64,000 nt of DNA from Inonotus obliquus (lineage: Eukaryota > Basidiomycota > Agaricomycetes > Hymenochaetales > Hymenochaetaceae), in the NCBI GenBank assembly GCA_032164295.1, contig JAJHTX010000002.1, positions 3,100,001 to 3,164,000 of the forward strand, given 5' to 3'. The position numbers and the translations under genes were made by a program. Under the pieces are notes generated by a model. That model saw nothing but the letters and a program-made list of their open reading frames with translations, was not told the DNA's origin and ran no database searches. This document shows positions 1 to 14,470 of the stretch, one piece after another (the stretch's first letter is position 1; each line of letters starts with the position of its first letter).

Positions 1-247
1 CTGGCGCACCCGCTACCCACTAGTTATAAAGTAAGCTTCTATCAAACTTGTATCGATGCAGGTTCTGAGTATGTAATTTAGACTGGCCATCATGGGCGGC
101 ATCGAGTATGCTTGGAACGTCTTTCCATCTACAAACCTATCATCCGCCATTCTACTTATCAGCAACGTTCTTCTTTTGGGTGGTACCTGGTTCGGCTCTC
201 CAGCGGGACAGGTTGATGTATCATCATCTGCCAAGAAGGCTGACTAA
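1..247 (+). CDS. 3' end of an unidentified membrane-protein gene (5' end outside the window)
   Basis: Only the last two exons are visible. The first runs from the left edge to about base 30, followed by a 51-bp intron (31-81, GTAAGC...TTTAG), and the last exon ends at a TAA at 245-247. Spliced, the frame stays open and gives a hydrophobic stretch around GGIEYAWNVFPSTNLSS and AILLISNVLLLGGTWFG, then a short polar tail ending SSAKKAD. This looks like the last membrane helix and cytosolic tail of a multi-pass protein. I do not recognise the family from so little sequence. Its 3' end faces the 3' end of the TRAPPC10 gene only about 100 bp away. An antisense open frame over the same bases has no support and was set aside. 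Confidence 0.5.
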
Positions 248-343
248 CTACTAAAGTACCCAAATCCACGAATTTTAAAGAACAGCGTAAAGAAGCAGCA
301 TTCTGATATCTTGGGAAGGCTCCAAAATAGATGGTCTGCAGTG

Positions 344-3300
344 TTATTGTTCTCTCCCTACACTCAAGAAGAACGTCGTTCTGCCTCCTCGTGGAAGAAT
401 GAGTAAACGTTCAGCACCATGCGTCTGATGGGTCTCTAGAGTCGGCGGAGCCGCAGTCGTCTCACCATCTGCAGGGTAAGCAGATACAGCCACAGAAGGC
501 AGTGCCAGTTCCCCATGCCGAAGCGCCATAAGTGTGATTGTTACTGTGTGCGTGGAGCCATGCTAAAGGTCCAAGTTAAGATTCTGCTGGAGAAATATAA
601 GACAACATACTAACCCTTGCTTTGAAGTCGCCCCTTTTCTGCCCGCTGATAAGCCAATCTTTGAGATTTTCTTGAACGTGAAAACGCATCTTATACTCCT
701 TCGTGTGTTTCTTTTCAGGAGCAGCCCAGGCAAAGGACGTATGAATTGCTACGAGAGCTGTTATAGGTTGTCCAGCGTAGATTGGAGGACCCTGTCTAAG
801 CTTCAGTGGTTTCCTATCGAACGGGTTTGCGACGATGTCTATTCGCGTTGATGCGAGTATCTGAAAATACTCGTCAGAGAGCTTGCTTTGATTTACATGG
901 GTGAGATGTCCCACATCTAATCTAGGCAGGTCAACTGGAATTGTGAACCCTCGCCAGTCTTCGTTGTCTACCATGTTGTTCGGCACTCGGAGCTCCTTCA
1001 AAAATGTAAGCAGAGGCCCGCTTATGGGTCAAACTGACGAACCTCTTTGACACGAGCGAGTAGGTCCTCGGGAGGGCCATCAGTCTTCAAGTCAATATCT
1101 GGCAAGTGAACTTCTCCAGTGACCTCAAACATTTCTATCCACGACGAATTTCCTTCCAGAGCTCTCACAACAGCATCCTGGAGAACTCTTCTTTCTTCCC
1201 ATCGTTCTGGGTCTGGCACTATCCTTTCAATGGTCCGCGTAACGAGTACTTCGACCTCTACGACGCTCGTCAGACATCACCGCGAAGAATTAAGAAGAGA
1301 CGAGCACTTCACCTTCGCGAAGAAGTCGGTAGGTCATGCATAGGTGAAGTGGGTCATTTACTACGAAAACATGTCAGCAACAGCTGGAGGATCGTGCATA
1401 TGTCCGGACCTTCTCCGTTCACTTCTAGCTGAAACACAAAATTCGCTGGTTGGGCTGGGGTTACAGTCTGAGAGAAAATCAGAAACTATTATGATCTAGA
1501 GAGTCGAGGGAAGCAGGTTACCAGTAAACGGGATGCTTTGGAGTTCTTGATGACCTTGAGCTTCTCGTTATCTGCATCGCTGGGTTTAAGATCTACCGAG
1601 GCAATTCGTACGTGCTGATGCGTTGTAGTCGAGATGGTGAACTTCGTAAGCAGTCTGAAACAGATGTTATTATTTTTTGAGCAACTCCTGGTCTCATACG
1701 TACCTCTCTCCACGGAAATAGTCCTGGACGTTCACCGCAAGGTCGAGTGACAAAGCAACCACCTTTTCCGCGCCCAGGATTCGCTTAACACCTGGCTCAT
1801 TGGAAGTCTCGTACTCAATGTCGGCTCTCACTGTCTGTAAGAATTGGATCTGTATATCCTCTCAAACTTCCAAAGGGAATCTACATACAGCGATATCTCG
1901 GTTGTCGCCGCGGCTATACGGAACTTCGAATCGTATGCTTTGCTCTGATTCTGCATTTGAGATGGAGACACCATCTTTGAGGAACGAGACTGTCGCAGTC
2001 GTTCCTACTCTAGACATATCAATTACCAGCAAGTCGAGAGTAAAACGGAGACCAAACCATTTCGGACTGCACCATCCTTCGTACTGATAGTAACATCGGA
2101 GGATGATAACTTGAGAGTCGCTTTTGTTAGATTGTTTCGGCCACAGACAAGTTTCACAGACAGCCATGATGGACCTGCAATGTCCACTGAAGTGACATCT
2201 CGGTTAGACACGCAGCTGGACCAGTAGAATCCACGATACCTTTCATGGCTTGATCGATGTCCACATGTACTGCTCGCGGGTCAGCCGGCAACTTAACAAG
2301 CTTTGCTGATGTTTTAAGCTCCGCTATAGTTGACGCCTGTTTATGTTTCTGCTTTCTGACGTAGGTCCATTGAAAAGATAGACGCCCCAAGCGCACTTCG
2401 CCTTTGCTCACGAGGAAGGTTCCTGGGCTTGGAATCTGAGGAGATGAGTTAGTCTATAAGGCAAACCTATAACGCATTTATGACAGAAAATGTACCGGAC
2501 AGAACAGGGTAACAGGATTGGCCCCAGGCTCCACGGTCATCGAACCTGTCGAGAATTCCAAGTTTTCTTTGCCTCGACCCGTCAAGAGTAACAATACTTT
2601 GTCTACTTGTAATCCCTATACCGAGTGAGCGAGGGCTGCAACAAAGTGTTTCGATGGCTTACACATGGAAGCTCATTGTGTACTTCTACGTCAAGGAGGA
2701 ATCCATCTCTGTCGTCCGCACAACGCTCTGTATCACTCAATGGCAAAAGCCTAATCATGGGATGATCTTGGAAGACAATTTCTAAGGGATTGTTAATAAT
2801 TTGCGAATCAAGAAGCCTTATCAGACAACTACGAACCACCATCTATTTGCGACGCGGCTCCTACGATACCACCCGTCAAGGCCCTCAAGTAACTATTCTT
2901 GTCAATCAACCCACTGAGCAAATCCATAGACCCATCCTCCATCAGGGCCTTTACGAAAGCTATCGCGACGTGGATCCACTGTCTATCATGATTATTCTGT
3001 AACTTGGCATGGGTCTCAAGGCTCTGAAGCTGCACATATGCTTCCAAACTAGACCAATGGTGAGGAGCATAATGAGCGGGTAATGACGTGAACGTTTGAA
3101 GTGCGGTCCCGAAGCGCTGTCGGTGTCTGTGATTCTCTTAGATGTAAATTGTTGACATATGGAATCACTTACAGATCCAAAGCTGCGAGACTGCCATGTA
3201 GTTTAAGGGCAAACTTCCGTCGGCCAGCCTTGACAAACATATCAATCGCCTTGTTTGTGAGGCGAATGTACGAATCGTAAAAGGCGGCTTTGTTGTTCAG

Positions 3301-4882
3301 AAAGCCAAGGATATCGGGGTTAGAGATTTGTCGAGAGCTCCGTTTGCTAGCAGCGGTGGAAGGATCAATGTGCTCATCACTCTCAATACTATTTGAAAAC
3401 GGCGGTTCGTTCGGGAGGTATCCTAATTGTACACCAATTTTATCGAGCTGTGGACTGTAAATAACCGTGGATAGAAAAGCTGAATCGAAGAACTCACTTG
3501 AGTTCGCGCTGCAGCAAGCAACTCTCCTTTCCCCGCGTTGAAGCTGTTTGAGGTGCTTGTTTCTACTTCACGCGGCTTCGCCCATTCATCGCACGTATCA
3601 ACTGCACTAAGAGCCGAGGAATATATCCATGATTCTATGAAGAAATCAGGCAGCATAGCCTAACAGCACATGCGTCAGATGACTTGAGAGAAAAACAAAC
3701 TATCCCCATACCTTAAAGTCTTGAAGGCGACCACCAAAAGCCCCGAGAAATACAGAAACCTTCTTTATGACATCCGTTAGTCTACCCATATGTCCAAGTA
3801 CAATGGACTGTCGAGCCAAGAGGTAAACTCGTATGTCAAAGACTGAGACCGTATTCGCCAATATAAGATCGCGATACGGCTTCTTTGTGAGCGAGAGCAA
3901 AGGGAGCGAGTCGTCCTTCGGAGAAGGCTCAACGAAATTACCAAACCACAGAGTTCTGTCTTTCAATACTTGAAAGAACGATGCTTCGAGTTCCTCGTAC
4001 TGAATCAATGCATCCTCCAGAAGGTTTGCACCTTCAAATGAGCTTGCGAGGCTTTCCTTCGAAAGTAGAGTCAGTGGCATAACCAACAAGACTTTGTCTT
4101 ATTTTTCGTACCTTCAAGATGAAAAAAGTACAGAAATTCCACCCAGGCATTGTTCTTTGCAGCTCTAATCGCTTCACGTCATCCTCTCGTTGCGATACAC
4201 CCTGATCGAAGGATGCGATAACACCATCTTTGACCTTTGAGATCGCCTCCGCCCAAATTGCTGGACTCTTTAAGTCCTTAGTCCAATTCAACTGGGCGCA
4301 TCTTTTGGCGTGCATTAGTTGCGTTTACAGGACGCATAGCTCAGATGTGGTCTCACCGGTCCTTCTTGTCCACGTTAAACTCTGCCCTTATCCTATCTAT
4401 GACGGCTCCCCTCATTTTGAGTAATCCTGTCTGAGTCTGCCGAGGGTCTGACTTTGATACATTCAAGATGACCCATTCCTGGGACTTTCGTTGAGCGACT
4501 TGCGTGTGCCATTCTTTGATTTGCTTCTTGATGGTACTTCTGTAGGTCTCCGTATCCTGCGGGAATCCGCTCTTAGTGTGATGGGTGAATCAATTGTGAG
4601 TAGTAGGCATACCTCGCAGGCCACGACATAAATATTGAGTAAATGCTTCTCTAGAATACTGAGTGGGATTTGAGAGGTGCCTTCATCTCGTACTGCCTCC
4701 AAAGGAAGCAGGCCAACATCCAAAGACTGTATAGTTCGGATAGACGTTCGAGATGCCGGTTTCCAGTGGAGATTTCTGATGGGGAATTGCAAAGCAAGCC
4801 CAGACCATATTTGTGCCCAGAGATCTGTCGAAGTGAGCTGTGGAGGGCCAGAGAGGGTGATCTTCACTCTCTGGGTTTGCAT
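344..4882 (-). CDS. TRS130: TRAPP II complex subunit TRAPPC10 / Trs130
   Basis: This is a large subunit of TRAPP II, the tethering complex and Rab exchange factor (Ypt31/32, Rab11 class) acting at the late Golgi and endosomes. The N-terminus has the family signature: MQTQRVKITLSGPPQL, then HWKPASRTSIRTIQSLDV, and a conserved LLNIYVV block before the first intron, whose donor follows base 4613. The next exons carry a block on ELQRTMPGWNFCTFFILK and the helical segment around EDALIQYEELEASFFQVLKD. The C-terminus ends with the typical Trs130 tail, QTHGAERLLILPRGGRTTF, before the stop at 344. The gene has many short introns and should encode roughly 1,250-1,300 residues, the usual size. I chose the ATG at 4882; a longer in-frame stretch upstream starts with GTG and is not needed. 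Internal exon edges were not all resolved. The gene diverges from RRP3. Confidence 0.85.
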
Positions 4883-5138
4883 TTGAAATATATAGCTAGT
4901 TAGAACCGGGCGTCGAAAAAGTTGAAAGCAAGAGCCTTGCCCGCCGTCAGAACTCACAACCCGCAGCGCCGGAGGATCGTTGGTCGGTACGCGTCGATCA
5001 ATTCAATCACGTGGACCAGAATTTCACTGGCTTCAAGTTTTTGCCTTCCCTTGTGTGTGTTCTTTCTGAAACTTGCAGTTTCAGGACGCTCGTGCTTGTT
5101 TCCTTCTCCTCTGCGTTTATCTCGCACTTCGTCTTACT
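4883..5138. promoter_or_regulatory. Shared divergent promoter of TRS130 and RRP3
   Basis: These 256 bp separate the start codons of two divergently transcribed housekeeping genes, so both core promoters must lie here or in the 5' transcribed leaders. The half next to RRP3 is pyrimidine-rich (TTTTTGCCTTCCC, CCTTCTCCTCTGCG), a common feature of fungal 5' leaders. I see no clear TATA box. Inferred from gene arrangement only. Confidence 0.4.
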
Positions 5139-6715
5139 ATGCCTGTACCGGAGGAGGCATCGACCTCATCTTCTCCCGTTCCCTCCTTCAAGGAGCTAGG
5201 AATTATCGAATCTCTCCTGGGAGCGCTTGAACAAATGAACTTCAAGAAACCTACTGAGATTCAAGTGGAGGCTCTTCCTCACGCGCTGGCTGGGCGGGAT
5301 ATAATCGGAGTTGCAGAAACTGGATCAGGGAAGACTGCCGCGTTCGCCTTACCGATACTTCAGAAGCTGTGGGAAGAACCTAGGGGACTATTCGCGTGCG
5401 TATTGGCGCCCACTCGAGAACTGGCGTATCAAATATCGCAACAATTTGAATCTCTTGGTTCAGCCATTGGCGTGCGGTGTGCGGTTATTGTTGGTGGAAT
5501 GAACATGGTAGACCAAGCGGTAGCACTAGCGAAGCGGCCCCATATTGTCGTCGCGACACCCGGTCGTTTGAACGATCATTTGGAAAATACAAAGGGCTTC
5601 AGCCTACGGGGAATTAAGTTCTTGGTGTGTGCTCATCTATTTAAATGAATTATATGAGCTTTCTTATCGAACTCATTGGAATCAGGTGCTTGACGAGGCA
5701 GATCGGCTTCTGGACATGGACTTCGGACCCATCATAGACAAGATATTGAAAGTCATCCCTAAGGAACGGACTACTTACTTGTTCTCTGCAACGATGACTA
5801 CAAAAGTAGCGAAGCTACAACGAGCTAGTTTAACCAATCCTGTCCGAGTGGAAGTCTCCAAGAAGTACGTATACCATTACGCTACGGGATTCAGTTATTT
5901 ACACTGAACCCGCAGGTACACTACAGTATCAACGCTACTTCAGTATTACCTCTTCATACCGTATAAACAAAAAGAGGTCAACCTCATTCACATTTGCAAT
6001 ACCCTGGCTCAAAATTCCATTATTATCTTCACTCGAACAGTCATGGATTGCCAAAGGTATACTATTTACCCCGCGCGTTTCTTTCATTATCGTTGACCTG
6101 GATATAACAGACTATCTCTAATTCTTAAAACACTTGGGTTTCCTTCTGTACCGTTACACGGACAAATGAGTCAAAGTTCACGACTAGGAGCTTTGGCGAA
6201 ATTCAAGAGCGGAGGAAGGAGCGTCTTAGTCGCAACAGATGTGGCCAGTCGGTAAGTTTCTTCATCTTTCGATCTTCCATCCTACCTGATGTCGATATCA
6301 TATCTCTAGCGGTCTAGACATTCCCTCAGTCGATGCAGTAATCAATTACGACATCCCCTCACATTCAAAAGACTACATACACCGCGTAGGACGCACCGCA
6401 CGTGCAGGTCGTGCCGGAAAGTCCATCACTCTCGTCTCTCAATACGACGTCGAACTTATACAAAGAATCGAGGCTGTCATCGGAAAGAAAATGGATCTAT
6501 GGCCAACAGACCCGGAAGAAGTTGCCTTGTTGAGAGAAAGAGTTGATGAAGCTGCTCGACTTGCTGCGAAAGAGTTGAAAGAGCAGGCGAAGGAAGGGAG
6601 AGGTAGGAGAAAGAGGGGTAGGGAAGATGTTGGAGGGTTGGATGATCGGGATCGTGATGATGATGTTGTCGAGGCGGGGATGCCGACGAAGAAGCTGAAG
6701 AGAGGAAAACGATGA
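5139..6715 (+). CDS. RRP3: ATP-dependent rRNA helicase RRP3 (DDX47 family)
   Basis: This nucleolar DEAD-box helicase is needed for 18S rRNA processing. Five exons join cleanly: 5139-5624, 5686-5864, 5916-6056, 6111-6251 and 6310-6715, giving 450 residues with the frame intact. All helicase motifs are present: the Q-motif region around [11 protein letters not shown], Walker A in [25 protein letters not shown] in [17 protein letters not shown] in LFSATMT, the motif IV/V region ending [13 protein letters not shown], and [10 protein letters not shown]. The sequence around [16 protein letters not shown], the compact length and the lysine-rich basic tail (KKLKRGKR) fit the Rrp3/DDX47 subgroup rather than Dbp or eIF4A members. 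The start codon follows a pyrimidine-rich leader; no earlier in-frame ATG gives a better N-terminus. Confidence 0.93.
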
Positions 6716-6959
6716 CTGTGATGACGATGCAATGGATGTATCTGCATGTCGATTCCTGTATGTAGATGAGGATCACACTTAGGAAACTCCTCATATAAAC
6801 TTCCGTTTCCATATACCTACCTACCTCTGGCACCAGCTCGCAGACGACGTATGCGAATTGCTCTGACAACATTCCGCTTCAAAATAATATGTAATAATTG
6901 TCAACACAATTGAACGCACTACATATGCCTTTGGTCGTAGGAACAAACAATGGCTTTCA

Positions 6960-9970
<3,011 letters not shown>

Positions 9971-10208
9971 ATTGTGCCGAAGCTTGAGAGAGTGAGTGAC
10001 GAGCGTCAACGAGAAAGTGAAAGTGCCAATCTCGCGACCATGAGTTCATTAGTCAGCACATCACGTGCGTTATTTTTTCTGTGCATGAAAATATCAAACA
10101 AATGGATTCATTGATTTGGTCTAAAAAAACAGCTTAGAATTGCAACAGTACAGTAACAGTATGCACGTCTCCGAGACAGACTATATTCTATCCACTCCAG
10201 CGTTTTGA

Positions 10209-11258
10209 TCAATCCATAAACATCACATCCGACCTCAATACGTACTTGATGCCCTTCTGGACGACAGAACCTTCATGGCGAAGGCATTCATACCCGTGCC
10301 TTGTATACACATAAGAAAAACATTATGCAATGAGGGCATAGCTTGAATGAAGTGCCTACCGATGAAGAAGAGCCATTCCACGGCGCAACTCTGGTACAAT
10401 AGGGATTTCCTTTTCCTTCTTCTTGCCCTCTCCTGGATAGAAGATAGTCTGAAGTACAGTATCGCAATAGCAAGTAATGTTAATCGTTAGTGAGCCATGG
10501 AGGATAGAGCAAATCAAGTATACCAGTACTGGTACTCACCTCACCTCCAACAACTCCATCTTCCTTCCCACTCAAATAAATCAAAAGCGTCCACTCCGAA
10601 TGTGCTCCAGACACAGAATCCACAACCGAGTCATCATAATGACACCCAAAATGCTGTCCCTCCGTATACTTATACATCCGTATATTCGAATTGAACGAAT
10701 GAGCCGGACGCGCCTTGAACGCATTCTCATCAGGCTTCGAGTTTGCTTTCCTCGGTATCCTCGACTCCGGATAAGGAAAGTTGGGAAGGTGGGGAGAAAG
10801 AATACGGAAGAGAGTAGTTGCAAACGAAGGCGACTGGACAACTATGCGATCTTGAACGTTGAACGAGAGGTCTTGTATCAGAACACGATGAGAAAGACAC
10901 ATCCATAAGGACATACGGTTGACGCGCAGCGCCTCACCCTTCTTGGGGGCGGGCGTGAGTTCCAAAGGCAACCCTTCGATGAGCTTGATGAAACGTTTGC
11001 ATTCGGTTTCATCGAAAACGTACTATATATGTTCGATTGCCGCGAGAAAAGGACATAAACATCAGTATGGGTACGTGTAAAGGTCCATTGTAAACTCACT
11101 GGAATAAGCAAGATCTTGTCAGGAACAAAATCATTGACCTGTAACGATTCCTTCGGTGAAATAGGAGGAAACTGGAGCTCAGTAACAGACGCTCTGGGTA
11201 TGCTCTGTACTATCTCTGGCGGTGTCTTTTCCTTCCCTTTACCAGTCTTCTTACCCAT
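10209..11258 (-). CDS. 2-oxoglutarate/Fe(II)-dependent oxygenase (prolyl-4-hydroxylase-like fold)
   Basis: The product belongs to the 2OG-Fe(II) dioxygenase superfamily, enzymes that couple 2-oxoglutarate decarboxylation to hydroxylation. The iron facial triad is visible: HYDDS supplies the HxD pair, and the distal histidine lies in CLRHEGSVVQKG, followed by KYVLRSDVMF whose arginine would bind the 2OG carboxylate. The preceding strand RMYKYTEGQHFGCHYDD and LLIYLSGKEDGVVGGET match the family. Six exons join in frame: the first from ATG 11258 to 11100, then exons starting YVFDETECKRF, HLSFNVQD, TIFYPGEG and HGYECLRH, with the stop at 10209-10211. The N-terminus is lysine-rich (MGKKTGKGKEK), possibly a nuclear signal. 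The substrate cannot be told from sequence. The tRNA-Ser gene lies 67 bp upstream on the same strand. Confidence 0.85.
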
Positions 11259-11317
11259 ACCAAGTTGTGCTATGAAGTACACCCACGAATAGTATCGGAG
11301 TCCGATTATGTTGAGAG

Positions 11318-11322
11318 AAAAA
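11318..11322 (-). terminator. RNA polymerase III T5 terminator of tRNA-Ser
   Basis: A run of five T residues on the minus strand begins four bases after the discriminator base of the tRNA. This is the standard Pol III termination signal. Confidence 0.8.
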
Positions 11323-11325
11323 GGT

Positions 11326-11432
11326 CGTCACCTGTGCGATTCGAACACACGCGTGCAAAGCACAACCGCTGATTACTTGGTCTTTCAGACCAGAATAGCA
11401 GGCGATCCCGTTAACCACTCCGGCAAAGTGAC
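11326..11432 (-). tRNA. tRNA-Ser (anticodon GCT) with a 25-nt intron
   Basis: Read on the minus strand, this folds as a type II tRNA. The acceptor stem pairs GTCACTT with AGGTGAC, with G as discriminator base. The D arm is CCG-loop-CGG and holds an A-box-like GCCGGAGTGGTTAA. The anticodon stem pairs ATCGC with GCGGT and the loop starts CT-GCT-A. A long variable arm pairs GTGC with GCAC, and the T arm pairs GTGTG with CGCAC around TTCGAAT, matching the B box. Between position 37 and position 38 there is a 25-nt insertion, the canonical place for a nuclear tRNA intron. The mature tRNA would be 82 nt plus CCA. Long variable arm and GCT anticodon both indicate serine (AGC/AGT codons). Confidence 0.93.
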
Positions 11433-11658
11433 ATTCCTACTTCGGTGGAGACATTATTGTTCACGACAACAGTCACACAGGACGGTAGGACACAAACAAT
11501 GTCAAATAAAATGGACAGTGAGGGGAAGCATCCATCCAATCAGTACTCATATTTAGCTTCCTCGTGTTTACAAATCACTGCATATCAACATCCATACATC
11601 TCTATGCATACATCGCTACATGGGCAAGCATATTCGGACTATTTGAGCAATCCAGATA

Positions 11659-13027
11659 TCACCCTTGAGTTCCATATTTTCTCTCAGTCTCCACGTTCGC
11701 ATTAGCAATGAATACGCGAAGGAACGCGACTAGCTTGTCCACCTGCTCCTCTGTGATAGCGTTGTAAAGCGAGATTCGAATACCTAGGAAAACGTTTCTC
11801 AGCGTAATGCAGGGTGGCCAAATGACAAGCAGACATACCTCCAACCGAGCTACATTGATGCGAATCAGATTCCACTCTCACAATATTAAATGTCATTACT
11901 CACCGATGGCCTTTCATGGATTTAAAGCCCCGGCTTTCGCCTGTAGCCAAGAAGTCCTTTTCGAAGTCCTCGTTCTTGCCTCGGAAGCAGACATTCATCC
12001 AGCTACGCGATCCATCCTTCACATTCAACCGAATTAAGCCTTTCTCCTCGGCTTCTTTGAGAACGCCATACAATTTCTCTTGCTTCCGTTTATTCGTTTC
12101 CTGAACAGCTTTAAACCCGCCGATACTCTCGGTGCGTTCCAGAACCAACATCGCAACATATACCGCAAAGGTGCACGGCGTATTATATAGGTTTCCGGCG
12201 TCTGAATACGTCTTGTATGCGAGTATTTTGGGCACTGGCGCAGCGCCCAATTTCGCAGCGGCGTCAACGTCAACGAGGCAATCCTCTCGCACAATAGCAA
12301 TCGTCAGCCCTGATGGTCCAATGTTCTTCTGCGATCCTGCGAAGATTATGGCATGATCTGCCAAGCGTGGAATTGCTCGAGACATAAACGAGGACGAATA
12401 ATCTGCAACGAGTGGCGGAATGGCGCCTCCACTAGGTACATCGCGCGCTAGTAGATGGTAGGGAAAGCTTGTCGGTGTACGATCTTCTTGCGCAAATTGA
12501 ACGCCATCAACGGTCTCGTTCTCGCAATAATAAATGAGAGCAGGATCGGCAGAGAACTTGAATGCTTCATGAGGAGGGATGCCCGTAAAGCTCTTCCCAT
12601 CTGCAGAGTGCTCGCGTGCATCGGCAACGATGTTCACGTGTGCTCCACCAAGTCGACGCGCTTCCTCCGCTGCTTTCTTGCTCCAGGATCCAGTAACGAC
12701 ATAATCCATCACTCGCTCCTCCTCCGGTAAATCTGGGTGCAACAAACGATGGCGAGCAAGCATATTGAGGACCACACTCGAGAACTGCTGTGAGCCTCCA
12801 CCCTGCATAAAGAGAATGTGGTGCGTCGACGGTACATTGAGTTGTGTTCGAATGAGTTGTTCAAGACGAGCAATGACAGTGCCGAATTGTCCCCCTCGAT
12901 GCGAAATTTCCGTTATACCAATGCCAGTACCCTGGAAATCGAGTAAACTCTTTGCTGCTTCTTCCAGCACAGAGTCTGGCAAAGCTGAAGGACCTGCTCC
13001 AAAGTTAATAACCTGGGAACGTTCCAT
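11659..13027 (-). CDS. SER1: Phosphoserine aminotransferase
   Basis: This PLP enzyme converts 3-phosphohydroxypyruvate and glutamate to phosphoserine and 2-oxoglutarate, step two of serine synthesis. The start MERSQVINFGAGPSALP is the family N-terminus. FMQGGGSQQFSSVVLN contacts PLP phosphate, VADYSSSFMSR contains the conserved aspartate region, and FAGSQKNIGPSGL contains the Schiff-base lysine. Three exons join in frame to 419 residues: 13027-11904, a tiny 11-nt exon (11849-11839), and 11783-11659. The tiny exon encodes most of the conserved SVGGIRISLYNAIT strand, so it must be included for a working enzyme. The stop is TGA at 11659-11661. The family length of 360-420 residues is matched. 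Confidence 0.95.
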
Positions 13028-14470
13028 GATCGTGGTTTAGATGATGGGCCTGTTTGGCGACTTGGACTGACTCGACTCGTGAGGATCGGCGTGACGTAAT
13101 GTAGTATAGATCGACGGATCGAAATAGGATAGATACTTGGCCCAGACGAGTACACTGGTACTACTAATGTAGATACTCTAAGGCTTGCGAGTCATATCTT
13201 GTTGTATAAGAAAGTAGCGTTGGGTCCGTGTCCGATGCATACAAATGGTTGATACCCATCCTTCAACCTCTGATGAAAGAATCGAATCCGGCTCTTATCA
13301 CTGGCAGCCTGCAATTCGTCCAGCTCATTCTACGAACCTCCTTGGCTACCTCTACTAGAAGCATCAGAAGCCGTTACCATCCTCCCATCCACTGGCACGA
13401 TAGCCCACGATCCCAAGTTGTCCCATCCCGAGATCGACAAAGTTCACAGCACATTGACGATCAAACCTTCGATAAGACGAAGACTCGGCGACCGTTCCAA
13501 AATGAATAAGTGAATTCAATCCCGCAATGATTTCATCCCACAGATCCTTCAGATAAGAACGTGCCTAGTGATGTCCTTTGGCTTAGAACTAATAGAAGGT
13601 TCGCCTAGCTGCCACGAGTCAGGTCATGCATCTCTACAGCAGAGAAAGAAGTCAACATGCAGCAGGTGAACTGAGAGATCCTCTCATCGTACGACTTTGC
13701 ATAATCCTACCCTGTCTGAATGCATTCACACCAAGAAAGAAGGCGAATCACAAAATTTGAAAATGGGTTCAACTTTATCCATCTGACAGTGCAATTTGCA
13801 GCTAGATACTACAGCAGAAAACTAGATACTGATGCAGTAGTGTATTTATGAAAGAAACGAAAGGAGAGATCGCAGAGATATGGATGCAGAGATCGTTGGG
13901 CATCGCCTAGAAAGCGAGTCGTCGCAAAGGAACAAACACAGATGCTTCGAACATATATATATAAAGAAAATCTCAAAAGGGGCGTGGGGGTTTCGGGGGT
14001 GGAAAAAAAAGCAAGGAATGGTAGTTAATACACAAGTTTGAACATCGCAAGGTTGGCAAAAAAAATCACGTCGAAGTCGACGACGTGTGGAGAAGAAGAA
14101 TAAGATTGAATTCCAAGGAAAGGCGTGATGATGAACGTAATTCAAAGGGCAGCACGAGGCTGGCTGATTTCGGCAAAATGCCCGGAAGAATAAGCAACAA
14201 GTTGTACACGAAAGGGTGAAAGTCCGCAGATTACGGTCCGAAAGGGAAGTAAAAGACGCCGATGAAGTTTGAGATAAGGCGCGTAAGTCGTCGTTTCAGC
14301 GATTGGTGAAGGAAAGCTATGGTCAAAATGCCGATGGTTTGGATACGTTATGTCGAATGCAAGTTTGTGCAAGAAATAACTTGATGGTCGTGAGATCGAT
14401 GGTGAGCCGAGAACAAGGTTCCAATAAGTACAGCCTGAAAAGAATCGCAAGCAAAGGAGAGGCATCCGGA
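13028..14470. other. Gene-poor interval upstream of SER1
   Basis: No convincing gene is seen in these 1.4 kb. The first 200 bp should hold the SER1 promoter. A 93-codon plus-strand frame (13228-13509) and a minus-strand reading through SWAIVPVDGRMVTASDASS both have stops or no recognisable domain. The part from about 13850 to 14470 probably belongs to the 3' UTR of the gene that ends at 14471; it has A-rich and G-rich runs near 13980-14015 but no repeats I can define. Confidence 0.4.

Noticed and set aside
10477..10908. 143-codon plus-strand frame over the 2OG oxygenase
   Set aside because: Arginine/isoleucine-rich shadow of the minus-strand exon that carries the HxD motif.
13228..13509. 93-codon plus-strand frame upstream of SER1
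   Set aside because: It lies in the promoter side of SER1, has no domain and no intron or start evidence.
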